Of a stretch of DNA of 64,000 nt, positions 16,800-25,639 are shown one piece after another. Location: contig NZ_BBZJ01000013.1 in assembly GCF_001417775.1 (NCBI RefSeq), positions 124,001-188,000 of the forward strand, written 5' to 3'. The first letter of the stretch is position 1; each line of letters starts with the position of its first letter. This DNA comes from Streptomyces sp. TP-A0356 (GTDB taxonomy: Bacteria; Actinomycetota; Actinomycetes; Streptomycetales; Streptomycetaceae). The notes under the pieces were generated by a model, which was not told where the DNA came from, did not search any database, and was given only the letters and a program-made list of their open reading frames with translations. The position numbers and the translations under genes were made by a program.

Positions 16800-17756
16800 T
16801 CAGCGATCCGCCGGCGTCGGGTCGTGCCTGAGTCCGAGCACCTCCGCGGCGGCGAACGTCTCTCCGGTCGGCCGCTGCGCGTAGTGCGGCGTGAGCAGCG
16901 CGTCGAGTTCGTCGTACGTGAACACGTCCTGTTCGGTGTCGAACCTGGCGCCCACCGTGGGCCGTTCGACGATCGCCACCATGCCGCCGTGCACGACGAG
17001 GAGCTGCCCGTTGACCCGCGCGGCGGCGGGTGAGGCCAGATAGCCGACGAGCGGTGCGACATGCTCGGGGGCGAGCGGGTCGAGGCCCTCGTCCGGCTGC
17101 TCGAATCCGGCGAAGACGTCCTGCGTCATCCGCGTCCGGGCGCGCGGGCAGATCGCGTTCGCCGTCACCCCGTACTTGGCGAGGGCGAGGGCCGTCGAAG
17201 TGGTCAGACCCACGATCCCGCCCTTGGCCGCCGCGTAGTTGGGCTGCCCGGCCGAACCCGCCAGGAACGCCTCCGACGACGTGTTCACGATCCGCCCGTA
17301 CACCGGCCCGTTCGCCGCCTTGGACCGTGCCCGCCAGTGCGCGGCGGCGAACCGGGTCGTGTTGAAGTGTCCCTTGAGGTGGACGCGGACGACCGAGTCC
17401 CACTCCTGCTCGGACATGGAGAAGACCATGCGGTCGCGCAGGATGCCCGCGTTGTTGACCAGCACATCCAGCCGCCCGAACTCGCCGACCGCTGCCTCGA
17501 CCAGTTCACCGGCCTGTGCGAAGTCGGCGACGTCCCCGGTGTGGGCGACGGCCCGGCCGCCCGCCGCACGGATCTCGGCGGCGACCGCCTCGGCGGGGGC
17601 CGCGGAGGCCTCGCCCGTACCGTCCCGGCCCGGCTGCCCGTAGTCGTTGACGACGACGGCCGCGCCGAGCCGGGCCAGCTCCAGCGCCTCGGCCCGGCCC
17701 AGGCCCCGGCCCGCGCCCGTGACGACCGCGGACAGCCCTTTGAGTGGCAGTGACAT
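16800..17756 (-). CDS. Short-chain dehydrogenase/reductase (HSD4A-like)
   Basis: A 318-residue SDR enzyme. The NAD-binding TGAGRGLG is at 13-20, NNAG near 110, and the catalytic serine and Tyr-x3-Lys in NTSSEAF and PNYAAAKGG near 165-180. The C-terminal 60 residues exceed the classical 250-residue size, as in the multifunctional 17-beta-HSD4-type hydroxyacyl-CoA dehydrogenases. ATG 17756 is preceded by GAAGGGA. With the ADH and MaoC genes it makes an operon that begins behind a KstR-type operator, which suggests the 3-hydroxyacyl-CoA dehydrogenase step of steroid side-chain beta-oxidation; this role is inferred. Confidence 0.85.
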   Translation of the reverse strand: MSLPLKGLSAVVTGAGRGLGRAEALELARLGAAVVVNDYGQPGRDGTGEASAAPAEAVAAEIRAAGGRAVAHTGDVADFAQAGELVEAAVGEFGRLDVLVNNAGILRDRMVFSMSEQEWDSVVRVHLKGHFNTTRFAAAHWRARSKAANGPVYGRIVNTSSEAFLAGSAGQPNYAAAKGGIVGLTTSTALALAKYGVTANAICPRARTRMTQDVFAGFEQPDEGLDPLAPEHVAPLVGYLASPAAARVNGQLLVVHGGMVAIVERPTVGARFDTEQDVFTYDELDALLTPHYAQRPTGETFAAAEVLGLRHDPTPADR

Positions 17757-17778
17757 CAAGGTCCCTTCGGTACGGGGG

Positions 17779-18855
17779 TCAGATCTCGATGCACGTACGC
17801 AGCGCCGTACCCGTCCGCATCTGGTCCAGCGCCTCGTTGATCCCGGCGAGCGGCACCCGGTGCGTGATCAGACCCGCCAGGTCGATGCGCCCGGCACGCC
17901 AGAGCGCGATGGTCCGCTCGTACGAGCGCAGGACGTCTCCGCCGCCGTACAGGGACGGCAGGATCCGCTTCTCGTCGAAGAACAGCTCGAACATGTTGAG
18001 CTGGAGGAAGTCGTCCATGGCGCCCGCGCCGACCACGACGAGTGTGCCGCCGCGCCGCGTGTTCTCGTACGCCGTCCGGGCCGTGGCCGACCTGCCGACG
18101 ACCTCGAAGACGTAGTCGAAGCCCTCACCGCCGGTGACCTGCTGCCTGGCGTCCGGGAGCTCCTGCGGCGACACCGCCTTCGTGGCGCCGAACCCGAGGG
18201 CGGCCTCCCGGCGCGAGGCGACGGGGTCGACGGCGACGATCTCGGCGGCGCCCCTGAGCCGCGCGCCCTGGATCGCGGAGACACCGACGCCGCCGCAGCC
18301 GATGACGGCGACGGACGAACCGGCCTGCACGTCCGCGGTGTTGAGGGCCGCGCCCAGGCCCGTGGTCACGCCGCAGCCGATGAGGGCGGCGATGTCGAAG
18401 GGCACGTCGTCCGGGATCGGCACCGCGCAGGCCGCGTCGACGACCACCTCCTCGGTGAAGGTGCCGGTGCCCGCGAAGCCGAAGACGTCACCGCCGGATC
18501 GTGTGAAGTTGGGCGTGCCCGCGTTCATGAACCCGGCCAGGCACAGTTCGGTCTGGCCGCGTCCGCACGCCGGACAGGCGCCGCAGGCCGGCAGCCAGCA
18601 GACCACGACCCGGTCACCGGGCTTCAGGTGGGCGACACCCTCGCCCACGTCGAGGATCTCGCCCGCGCCCTCGTGGCCGGGCACGAACGGGGCGGGCTGG
18701 GGGAGCACCCCGCTCATCGCGGACAGGTCCGAGTGGCACAGCCCGGTGGCACGCAGCCGGATCCTGACCCGGCCGGGGCCGAAGCCCGTCGCCTCGACGT
18801 CGTCGAGGACCTCCAGCTTGTCCTGGCCGATCTCGTGCAGTACGGCTGCGCGCAT
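17779..18855 (-). CDS. Zinc-dependent alcohol dehydrogenase
   Basis: A 358-residue MDR-type dehydrogenase: catalytic-zinc Cys in GLCHSD, GHEGAGEILDVGEGV, the four-cysteine structural-zinc lobe in CGACPACGRGQTELC, and the NAD(P)-binding motif VIGCGGVGVSAIQGARL. The sequence resembles the class III/mycobacterial ADH group used with steroid-derived and long-chain alcohols; in CYP125 pathways an ADH oxidises the terminal hydroxyl. Middle gene of the MaoC-ADH-SDR operon, 29 bases after MaoC and 22 before SDR. ATG 18855 has an upstream GGGGAG. Confidence 0.88.
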   Translation of the reverse strand: MRAAVLHEIGQDKLEVLDDVEATGFGPGRVRIRLRATGLCHSDLSAMSGVLPQPAPFVPGHEGAGEILDVGEGVAHLKPGDRVVVCWLPACGACPACGRGQTELCLAGFMNAGTPNFTRSGGDVFGFAGTGTFTEEVVVDAACAVPIPDDVPFDIAALIGCGVTTGLGAALNTADVQAGSSVAVIGCGGVGVSAIQGARLRGAAEIVAVDPVASRREAALGFGATKAVSPQELPDARQQVTGGEGFDYVFEVVGRSATARTAYENTRRGGTLVVVGAGAMDDFLQLNMFELFFDEKRILPSLYGGGDVLRSYERTIALWRAGRIDLAGLITHRVPLAGINEALDQMRTGTALRTCIEI

Positions 18856-18884
18856 GGTGCGGCTCCCCTCGAAGGGTCGGTGGC

Positions 18885-19742
18885 TCAGGAGTGTTCGACG
18901 ATCGTGTCGGCGAGGACCGGCGCGTCGTCCCGCCCCACCGCGCTCACGGCCGCCCGTACCTCCCCCTCCCGCCGCCACATGCGGATCCGCAGGGTCTCGC
19001 CCGGGAAGACGACCCCGGCGAAGCGTGTGGAGTAGACGCGGACGCGGGCCACGTCCCCGTCGAGCAGTGTGTCGACGACCGCCTTGAGCGTCATCCCGTA
19101 GGTGCACAGGCCGTGCAGGATGGGCCGCTCGAACCCGGCGACCTCGGCGAACTCGGGGTCGGCGTGCAGCGGGTTCCAGTCGCCGGAGAGGCGGTAGAGA
19201 AGGGCCTGGTCCTCGCGGATCGTCCGCTCGACCACCTTGTCGGGCTCGCCGGTTGGCGCGTCGAGGCGGGCGGAGGGGCCCCGGTCGCCGCCGAAGCCGC
19301 CTTCTCCCCGTACGAAGATCTGGGCGTCGCTGGTCCACAGCGGGCCGTCGGCGTCGGCGACGTCGGTGCGCATGACGAGGACGGCGGCCTTGCCCTTGTC
19401 GTACACGGCGGCGATACGGGAGGTGGCCCGCGCCCTGCCCTCGGCGGGGATGGGACGGTGGATCTCCAGCGTCTGGCCGCCGTGCAGGACGCGGGCGAGG
19501 TCGACGTCCACGCCGGGCATGGACAGGCCGCCGATGACGCCCGGGGAGCCCGCGCCCGCGACCGTGGCGAAGCTCGGCAGGACGTGCAGCCGGGACTCCA
19601 GCGTGTAGCGCAGCTCGTCGGGGTCCGTGGCCGGGACGCCCGCGCCGATGCCGAGGTGGTAGAGCTGGACGTCCTTGCGGTTCCAGGTGATCTCGCCGGA
19701 CCGGGGTTCGGCGGCGAGGGCCTTGGCTGCGTCGATGGGCAT
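18885..19742 (-). CDS. MaoC-family (R)-specific enoyl-CoA hydratase
   Basis: A 285-residue double hot-dog enoyl-CoA hydratase 2. The signature YRLSGDWNPLHADPEFAEVA with the catalytic Asp/His pair is at about 188-206, followed by FERPILHGLCTYG. The N-terminal half (MPIDAAKALA...YHLGIGAGVP) is the degenerate hot-dog. It resembles the hydratase half of peroxisomal MFE-2 and mycobacterial steroid hydratases. It is the promoter-proximal gene of the MaoC-ADH-SDR operon, 76 bases from the KstR-type site. Confidence 0.88.
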   Translation of the reverse strand: MPIDAAKALAAEPRSGEITWNRKDVQLYHLGIGAGVPATDPDELRYTLESRLHVLPSFATVAGAGSPGVIGGLSMPGVDVDLARVLHGGQTLEIHRPIPAEGRARATSRIAAVYDKGKAAVLVMRTDVADADGPLWTSDAQIFVRGEGGFGGDRGPSARLDAPTGEPDKVVERTIREDQALLYRLSGDWNPLHADPEFAEVAGFERPILHGLCTYGMTLKAVVDTLLDGDVARVRVYSTRFAGVVFPGETLRIRMWRREGEVRAAVSAVGRDDAPVLADTIVEHS

Positions 19743-19818
19743 GGGGCTCCTGAGAGGTCCAAGACCTCGGTGCGGCCGTCCGCACCGTCGGCCGCACCGA
19801 GGTCGTCAGTGGCCGAGC

Positions 19819-19832
19819 TAGAACGCGTTCCA
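19819..19832 (-). promoter_or_regulatory. KstR-type operator upstream of the MaoC operon
   Basis: TAGAACGCGTTCCA matches TnnAACnnGTTnnA exactly, the 14-bp operator known for mycobacterial KstR. It lies upstream of the MaoC start (19742). The same 14-mer occurs at 25447-25460. Confidence 0.75.
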
Positions 19833-19980
19833 GTCCAGCGTCCCCTGTATAGCCCAGCGGTCCTCGGTTGTGAAGGCTCCTGACACCCTGTCAGTTCGGC
19901 GCGACCGTGACATTTGTCCTGCCGGAGTCCGTACAACGCCATCTGCCGCCGGACACACGACTTTCCGTACCGTCGGGGTC

Positions 19981-20892
19981 ATGACGAACACGACCGGGAC
20001 ACCGCCCGCGGTGTCCTTCACGGGGGCGGTCAAGACCTACGGCGCTCTACGCGCCGTCGACGGCGTCGACCTGCGGATCGCGACCGGGGAGACGGTCGCG
20101 CTGCTCGGCCGCAACGGCGCCGGGAAGTCCACGGCGATCTCACTGCTGCTCGGCCTGAACGAGCCGGACGACGGCACGGTGGAGCTCTTCGGCGGGCCCC
20201 CGGAGCGCGCCGTGCGCGCGGGCCGGGTGGGCGCCATGCTGCAGGAGGCACGGGCGGTCCCCCGGGTCACCGTTCGCGAACTGGTCTCCTTCGTGGCCGG
20301 CCGCTACCCGGACCCGCTGCCCGTCGCGCGGGCCCTGGAGCTGGCAGGGATCGCCGACCTCGCCGGGCGGCGCGTCGACCGGCTCTCGGGCGGGCAGACG
20401 CAGCGCGTGCGGTTCGCGGTCGCGCTCGCCGGGAACCCCTCGCTGCTCGTGCTGGACGAGCCGACCGCGGCCCTGGACGTGGAGGCGCGGCACGCCTTCT
20501 GGGACTCGATGCGGACGTATGCCCACCGCGGTCACACCGTCCTGTTCTCCACGCACTACCTGGAGGAGGCGGACGCGTACGCGGACCGGATCGTCGTCCT
20601 CGACCGCGGCCGCGTCGTCGCCGACGGCACGGGCGAGCAGCTGAGGAAGGCGGCGGGCGGCACCCTGGTCTCCATCGATCTGGGCGGCCGGGGCACGGAG
20701 GAGCTGGGCCTGCTGCCCGGGGTGCGGTCGGTGGAGGTGCGCGGGGGCCGGGCGCTGCTGCGCACGGACGACTCCGACGCGACGGTCGTCGCCCTGGCGG
20801 GTCTGGGCGCGATACGCGGCCTGGAGGTCACCCCGGCGTCGCTGGACGAAGCGTTCCTCGCTCTGACGGCACATCAGACGGAGGCGGTGTGA
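19981..20892 (+). CDS. ABC transporter ATP-binding protein
   Basis: A 303-residue ATPase subunit: Walker A GRNGAGKST, LSGGQTQR signature, Walker B LLVLDEPTAAL, and the switch histidine in STHYLEEADAYADR. Residues after about 215 form the C-terminal regulatory extension of drug-export type ATPases (DrrA/NatA group). The upstream sequence is about 230 bases to the divergent MaoC gene. The stop shares a base with the permease start (tgatg), so the two are coupled. The set ABC-permease-histidine kinase is a typical DesK/LiaS-like exporter cassette. Confidence 0.9.
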   Translation: MTNTTGTPPAVSFTGAVKTYGALRAVDGVDLRIATGETVALLGRNGAGKSTAISLLLGLNEPDDGTVELFGGPPERAVRAGRVGAMLQEARAVPRVTVRELVSFVAGRYPDPLPVARALELAGIADLAGRRVDRLSGGQTQRVRFAVALAGNPSLLVLDEPTAALDVEARHAFWDSMRTYAHRGHTVLFSTHYLEEADAYADRIVVLDRGRVVADGTGEQLRKAAGGTLVSIDLGGRGTEELGLLPGVRSVEVRGGRALLRTDDSDATVVALAGLGAIRGLEVTPASLDEAFLALTAHQTEAV

Positions 20893-21608
20893 TGCTGGAC
20901 TACCTGTGGCTGGAGGTACGCCGGACGCTGCGCGACGTCGGCTTCGTGATCGTCGGGGTCGCGATGCCGGTGATGATGTACCTGCTCTTCACCAACATCG
21001 GTGCGGCCGACGGCGCCTGGCGGACGGCCTCGATGGTGGGCATGGCCGCGTACGGCGCGGTCGGCTCGGCGCTGAGCACCGGCGGCGGGGTCGCCGAGGA
21101 CCGGGCGATCGGCTGGCTGCGGCAGCTGAGGGTGACCCCGATGACCCCGCGCCAGGTCGTCACCGGCCGGGCGCTGACCAGTTCGGTGACGGTGCTGCCC
21201 GCCATCGTCGCGGTGCTCGCGGCGGGCGGACTGGTCAACGGCGTACGGCTGGCGGTCTGGCAGTGGGCGGCGATCGCGCTGCTGCTGTGGCTGGGCTCGG
21301 TCCCCTTCACCCTGCTCGGCCTGGGCAACGGCTACCGGCTGACCGCGCAGACCACGGGCGTGACGAACATGGTGTGCAACCTGGGGCTCGCGGTGCTCGG
21401 TGGCCTGTGGTTCCCGGCCACCCTCTTCCCCGGCTGGCTGCGCGAGGTGTCCGCGTACACGCCGACATACCGCTTCGCCGAGCTCGGCACGGCGGTCGCC
21501 GACGGGCGCCTCCCGGCCCTCGGCGCGGTCCTCGTGCTCATGGTCTGGCTGGGGGTGTTCGGTTCGTACGCCGTGCTGTCGTACCGCCGGGCGGGGCGGA
21601 ACGCGTGA
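20892..21608 (+). CDS. ABC-2 type transporter permease
   Basis: A 238-residue membrane protein of the ABC-2 family with six hydrophobic segments, beginning DYLWLEVRRTLRDVGFVIVG, MPVMMYLLF, and including GLWFPATLFPGWLREVSAYTP, the conserved region before the last helix. It partners the preceding ATPase to export a drug or peptide. It overlaps the histidine-kinase-side GTG 21605 (its stop is 21606-21608) and is followed by the kinase gene. Confidence 0.9.
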   Translation: MLDYLWLEVRRTLRDVGFVIVGVAMPVMMYLLFTNIGAADGAWRTASMVGMAAYGAVGSALSTGGGVAEDRAIGWLRQLRVTPMTPRQVVTGRALTSSVTVLPAIVAVLAAGGLVNGVRLAVWQWAAIALLLWLGSVPFTLLGLGNGYRLTAQTTGVTNMVCNLGLAVLGGLWFPATLFPGWLREVSAYTPTYRFAELGTAVADGRLPALGAVLVLMVWLGVFGSYAVLSYRRAGRNA

Positions 21609-21625
21609 ACGGGGGGAGCCGGAAC

Positions 21626-22933
21626 ATGTCGTGGTCGCGGAAGGCCGCCGGGCACGTGGGGACCTGGCGGTCGGCTCTCGGTGAAGCGCGAAGGCAGCAG
21701 CGGCTCGACAAGGAGAACAGGGCTCGGCTCATGGCCGAGTACCGGGCCGCGCGGAAGGCCGGGAAGGTTCACGAGCATCCGGGCCCGCCGCCCAGCGGCT
21801 TCACCCTGCTTCCCTGGCTGCTGATGGGCATGGGTGCCTTCTCCAACATCTTCCAGGGCAAGACCCCGAACCCGTGGGTCGGGGGGATGGGCCTGCTCGC
21901 CTTCAACTCCCTGTACGTCTACGTGGTGTTCCGCGCCTTCGACAAGAAGGCGCGCGTGGCCGTCTCCACGCGGGTGGCGCTCGGCCTGATGACGGCCCTG
22001 ACCTGCGGGCTCGCCATCGGCTACGGCGGCAACTGGCTGCTGTTCTTCCCGCTGCTGGGCCTCGCGGCGGGCGCGGTCCTGCGGGGGCCGCGCCTGCGCC
22101 ACCTGGGCACGGTCGTGGCCGTGCTCGCGGGCGTGGTCTCCGGTGTCCGGGACGGCTGGAACGGGCTCAACATCGCCTATGCCACCTGGATCTCGACCTG
22201 GGTGACGGCCGCGATCCTGTCCCTCTCCGAGGCCGTACGGGAACTGCGCGCCGCCCGCGAGGAGCTGGCCCGGCGTGCGGTGGAGGAGGAACGTCTGCGC
22301 TTCTCGCGCGATCTGCACGACCTGCTCGGCCACACCCTCTCGGTGATCGTCGTGAAGTCGGAGGCGGCGCGCCGGCTGGCCCCCCGTGACCTGGAGGCGG
22401 CGATGGTGCAGGTGACGGACATCGAGTCCGTGGGCCGCCAGGCGCTCACCGAGATCCGCGAGGCGGTGACCGGCTACCGCGAAGGCAGCCTGACGACGGA
22501 ACTTGACCGTGCCCGCTCGGCGCTGACCGCCGCCGGCATCGAACCGGTGGTGCACCGGTCGGGCTCCCCCTTGGTGCCCCAGACCGAAGCCCTGCTCGGC
22601 TGGGTGGTGCGGGAGGCGGTGACCAACGCCGTACGGCACAGCGGCGCGACCCGCTGCGAGATCACCGTCCACGGCACCGCCGAACGCGTCCGGCTGACGA
22701 TCGCCGACAACGGCGACGGCGAGCCCTCCACACCGCCCCCGGCGGGCATCGGCGGGACCGGTCTGAAGGGCCTGACCGAACGGCTCGCGGCGGCGGGCGG
22801 CTCGCTGCGGGCCGGCCCGTCGCCGCGCGGCGGCTTCACGGTCACCGCCGAACTCCCGGTGGAGTCCGAACCGGCCGGTCAGCCGCCCTGGGCCCCGCGC
22901 GCCGCGGCGACTACGGCGCCCACGGCTGACTGA
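21626..22933 (+). CDS. Sensor histidine kinase (DesK/HisKA_3 type)
   Basis: A 435-residue kinase. About five transmembrane helices lie between 60 and 205 (LLPWLLMGMG through WVTAAILSLS), then a HisKA_3 dimer domain with phospho-accepting His231 in RDLHDLLGHTLSVIV, and an HATPase domain with VVREAVTNAVRHSGA and ADNGDG. ATG 21626 is preferred over GTG 21605 because GGGGGGAG lies 9 bases before it. Its cognate NarL-type regulator is probably the one at 24808, 1.9 kb away. The gene ends overlapping the convergent arabinofuranosidase by 23 bases. Confidence 0.9.
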   Translation: MSWSRKAAGHVGTWRSALGEARRQQRLDKENRARLMAEYRAARKAGKVHEHPGPPPSGFTLLPWLLMGMGAFSNIFQGKTPNPWVGGMGLLAFNSLYVYVVFRAFDKKARVAVSTRVALGLMTALTCGLAIGYGGNWLLFFPLLGLAAGAVLRGPRLRHLGTVVAVLAGVVSGVRDGWNGLNIAYATWISTWVTAAILSLSEAVRELRAAREELARRAVEEERLRFSRDLHDLLGHTLSVIVVKSEAARRLAPRDLEAAMVQVTDIESVGRQALTEIREAVTGYREGSLTTELDRARSALTAAGIEPVVHRSGSPLVPQTEALLGWVVREAVTNAVRHSGATRCEITVHGTAERVRLTIADNGDGEPSTPPPAGIGGTGLKGLTERLAAAGGSLRAGPSPRGGFTVTAELPVESEPAGQPPWAPRAAATTAPTAD

Positions 22934-24497
22934 CCACCCAGCTCACGTCGTCCGTCCACGACGTGGCGCTGTCCCAGGTGTTCGAGCCGCCGTCACTGGC
23001 GATGTAGACGTTCGAGTTGTAGTGGCGGAGGTATCTGCTCGGGTAGTTGTACGACGCGAACGACGTCCCCGTACCGCTCTTGCCGGTTCCCGGGCAGAAC
23101 GTGGCGTCGGCTCTGAACTGCGCGGTGCCGTCCATGGGCTGGCGGTAGAGCCGGAAGTTGTAGTGGCGCAGGAAGTCGCCCGGGTAGTTCCTCGACTCGA
23201 AGGAGACGCAGGAGCTGCTCGCCAGGCCCCGGCGGACGATCCAGGTGGCGTCGTTCTTGTCGAGGCTCGAACTGCTCGATGTCACCGGGGAGATGACCGC
23301 CGCGTCGTTCTGGTGGCGGATGTAGTCGGTGGTGCAGCACGAGGTCGTCGCGCGCAGCGAGATCTCCGCACCCGGGGTCCCCGAGCCGGTGGAGCCGGTG
23401 GAGCCGCCGTAGCCGACGGAGACGATGTTCGCCTGTACGGAGCTGTCGGCCGCGTCCGTCGGGATGCCCGAGGTCATCACGCCCTCGAAGAAGGACCCGA
23501 TGGAGCCGTTGCTGTTGTCGCCGCCGGTTCCCAGGACGATCGCGCCCTCCTGGTGCATCGGTGAGTAGCCGCCGCCGTTGACGGTGGGTTCGGGGCCGGA
23601 ATAGGTGGTGGTGAGCGCGCCGGATTGCGCATTCCCGTATTTCAGCGCGAAATGGTTCTGCCCGTTGTTCTTCAGCAGCGCGGTCACGAACGGCAGCGGT
23701 CCCGTGCCGGTGTTCGACGTGTTCTTGCTGTAGCCGGAATCCGACTGGAACAGGCCGTTCTCCAGGTCGGCCTGGACCCAGGGACCCTGGCCGTAGCACG
23801 GCGAGAACCAGCACTCGGTGCCGAAGTTGATCGCGTCCATGTGGCCGTTGCCGGTGTCCTTGTTGTTGGTCTCGGCGTTGCCGTAGTCGAAGCAGCACCT
23901 GCCGTTGACATGGGTGCCGGAGGTCACCATGTACATCCCCTCGGCCTGCCCGTTGACCGCGACGCCCGAGGTCGCGTTGTTGCGGTAGCCCATCCCGGCG
24001 GAGATCTCCAGGCCATAGACCTGGTGTCCGCCCACGGTCACCGGCAGCGCGTCCGCGGGCGCGCCGACATCGGCCGCGCCGGCTCCGCCGGCCCCCTCGA
24101 CGGTGAGGTCGTTGTGGCGGGACGACTGGTCGTAGATCCGGGTGATGATGCAGGTCGTGCCGGAGCAGAAGGAGTCCTGGGCCGCCGCGTCGGCGTACCC
24201 GCCGGCCGCCGGCAGGCCGACGTTGGCGGTGGCGCTGTCCGAGGCGCGCTGGACCTGGTAGAGCGGCCCGTTGTACGACGAGTAGAGCGCCCTGGCGAGA
24301 CTGTGGGCGGCGACGCAGGGCGTGCCGGCGGCGGCGTAGATGTCACAGGGGAGCGATCCCGCGGCGGCGGCCTCGGGCGCGCCGGCGCCGGCCGAGAAGC
24401 CGAGCACGAGTGCGAGTACGGTCAGGACCGCCGACAGCGCGGACAGGACCGCTCTGTGCGGGCGCTGCGGCCGTGCGGGCAGGAGTCTTGGGTACAC
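22911..24497 (-). CDS. Secreted alpha-L-arabinofuranosidase (GH54 with AbfB/CBM42 domain)
   Basis: A 528-residue secreted enzyme. The N-terminus has a Sec signal peptide (hydrophobic core about 16-38, cleavage after AAAA). Residues 47-370 are the GH54 catalytic domain: SLPCDIYAAAGTPCVAAHSL, ITRIYDQSSRHNDL and YGLEISAGMGYRNN; the Glu of GLEISAG corresponds to the known GH54 nucleophile. A Gly/Ser-rich linker (residues about 375-385) leads to an arabinofuranose-binding beta-trefoil with NYPGDFLRHYNFRLY and NYPSRYLRHYNSNVY repeats. It would release arabinose from arabinan or arabinoxylan outside the cell. GTG 24497 follows GGAAGAGG. Its position between kinase and regulator genes suggests insertion. 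Confidence 0.93.
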   Translation of the reverse strand: MYPRLLPARPQRPHRAVLSALSAVLTVLALVLGFSAGAGAPEAAAAGSLPCDIYAAAGTPCVAAHSLARALYSSYNGPLYQVQRASDSATANVGLPAAGGYADAAAQDSFCSGTTCIITRIYDQSSRHNDLTVEGAGGAGAADVGAPADALPVTVGGHQVYGLEISAGMGYRNNATSGVAVNGQAEGMYMVTSGTHVNGRCCFDYGNAETNNKDTGNGHMDAINFGTECWFSPCYGQGPWVQADLENGLFQSDSGYSKNTSNTGTGPLPFVTALLKNNGQNHFALKYGNAQSGALTTTYSGPEPTVNGGGYSPMHQEGAIVLGTGGDNSNGSIGSFFEGVMTSGIPTDAADSSVQANIVSVGYGGSTGSTGSGTPGAEISLRATTSCCTTDYIRHQNDAAVISPVTSSSSSLDKNDATWIVRRGLASSSCVSFESRNYPGDFLRHYNFRLYRQPMDGTAQFRADATFCPGTGKSGTGTSFASYNYPSRYLRHYNSNVYIASDGGSNTWDSATSWTDDVSWVVSQPWAP

Positions 24498-24807
24498 GGT
24501 GCACCTCTTCCGTTCCTGGTAGGGCGGTGCGGGCGACTGTCCGAAATACCGGACGTTGTTCGATCGACATACCGACCCTGTTCCCGGTCGAAATTCCGAA
24601 CATTTACGGGACTTGGCCTGGCACAGGAATTACCAAGGAGATCACGGAATGCCGAGCCGATTGTTTGCCCGCCACCAGCGACCGTCAAGACTCGCGGAGC
24701 GCAACAAGGACGACTCTTTGATTTCCTTCCGCCATGGGCCCGTTGCCCGGTCGGCGCCGGGCCGCACTCCCGTCACGGCCGCGCGGACGCCCCGTACGCT
24801 TGCCCCC
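24498..24807. promoter_or_regulatory. Divergent promoter region between arabinofuranosidase and response regulator
   Basis: The region is AT-richer than its surroundings. Two related boxes, CCGAAATACCGGACGTT (24541-24557) and TCGAAATTCCGAACATT (24588-24604), share 13 of 17 positions and lie 47 bases apart, 45-110 bases before the arabinofuranosidase start. They are candidate operators for a sugar-responsive regulator. A perfect AAGGAG with ATG at 24649 could start the response regulator 53 codons earlier in the same frame. Confidence 0.4.
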
Positions 24808-25449
24808 GTGGAAGAGACGCCTCCCGGTCACCGGTCCGCGCAGCACATCAGGGTTCTGCTCGCCGAGGACCAGGGCATGATGCGTGGCGCCCTCGCCCTG
24901 CTGCTCGGCATGGAGGAGGACATCGAGGTCGTCGCACAGGTCTCGGCGGGCGACGCGATCCTGGAGGCCGTAGGGGCGCACCGCCCGGACGTGGCCCTGC
25001 TGGACATCGAACTGCCGGGCATGAGCGGTCTGGACGCGGCGGCCGTGCTGCGTGAGCGGGCCCCGGAGTGCAGGGTGTTGATCCTCACCACCTTCGGCCG
25101 GCCCGGCTATCTGCGTCGCGCCATGGAGGCGGGCGCGGCAGGCTTCCTGGTCAAGGACGGGCCGGTGGAGGAACTGGCCGCCGCGATCCGGCGGGTGCTC
25201 AGCGGCGAGACGGTCGTCGACCCGGCGCTGGCCACGGCGGCCCTCAGCGCCGGTCCCAACCCGCTGACCTCGCGCGAGTGCGACGTCCTGAAGGCCTCCG
25301 CGGACGGGGCGACGGTCGCCGACGTCGCGGCCCGGCTCCATCTCTCCGAGTCCACGGTCCGCAACTACCTCTCCTCCGCCATCGGCAAGACGGGCACCCG
25401 CAACCGCATGGAGGCGATGCGGGAGGCCCGGCAGCAGGGGTGGCTGTAG
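24808..25449 (+). CDS. NarL/FixJ-family response regulator
   Basis: A 213-residue regulator: receiver domain at about 14-130 with the acidic pair in LLAEDQ, phospho-acceptor Asp66 in DVALLDIELPGMSG, and Lys in GFLVKDGP; LuxR-type HTH at about 150-210 (LTSRECDVLKASADGATVAD). It probably receives phosphate from the kinase at 21626-22933 and controls the ABC exporter. GTG 24808 fits the usual short N-terminus, but ATG 24649 in the same frame has a perfect AAGGAG and would add a 53-residue extension with poor codon bias. The stop codon is part of a KstR-type operator. Confidence 0.88.
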   Translation: MEETPPGHRSAQHIRVLLAEDQGMMRGALALLLGMEEDIEVVAQVSAGDAILEAVGAHRPDVALLDIELPGMSGLDAAAVLRERAPECRVLILTTFGRPGYLRRAMEAGAAGFLVKDGPVEELAAAIRRVLSGETVVDPALATAALSAGPNPLTSRECDVLKASADGATVADVAARLHLSESTVRNYLSSAIGKTGTRNRMEAMREARQQGWL

Positions 25450-25460
25450 AACGCGTTCCA
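25447..25460 (+). promoter_or_regulatory. KstR-type operator between response regulator and MFS exporter
   Basis: TAGAACGCGTTCCA, identical to the site at 19819-19832 and a perfect match to TnnAACnnGTTnnA. It overlaps the stop codon of the response regulator and lies 180 bases before the MFS start, so the MFS gene is the candidate target. Confidence 0.6.
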
Positions 25461-25639
25461 GCCGGAGAGCCGGGCTGACGGGAGATCAGATCCCCATGGG
25501 ACGGTCAAGGATTCGTTAGTACGCCGAAGCATCGGAATAGTTGCCCGTGCATACGAGGTTGACCAGCGCGTATCCCGCACGGATCTTCGCGAACGATCCC
25601 TCCCGCACTTCTTCCCTTCCGGCCTGGAGGCCTCACGTA

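Noticed and set aside
24649..24807. 53-codon N-terminal extension of the response regulator as the definite start
   Set aside because: A perfect ribosome site exists, but codon bias is poor and the family usually starts at the receiver domain; recorded as an alternative only.
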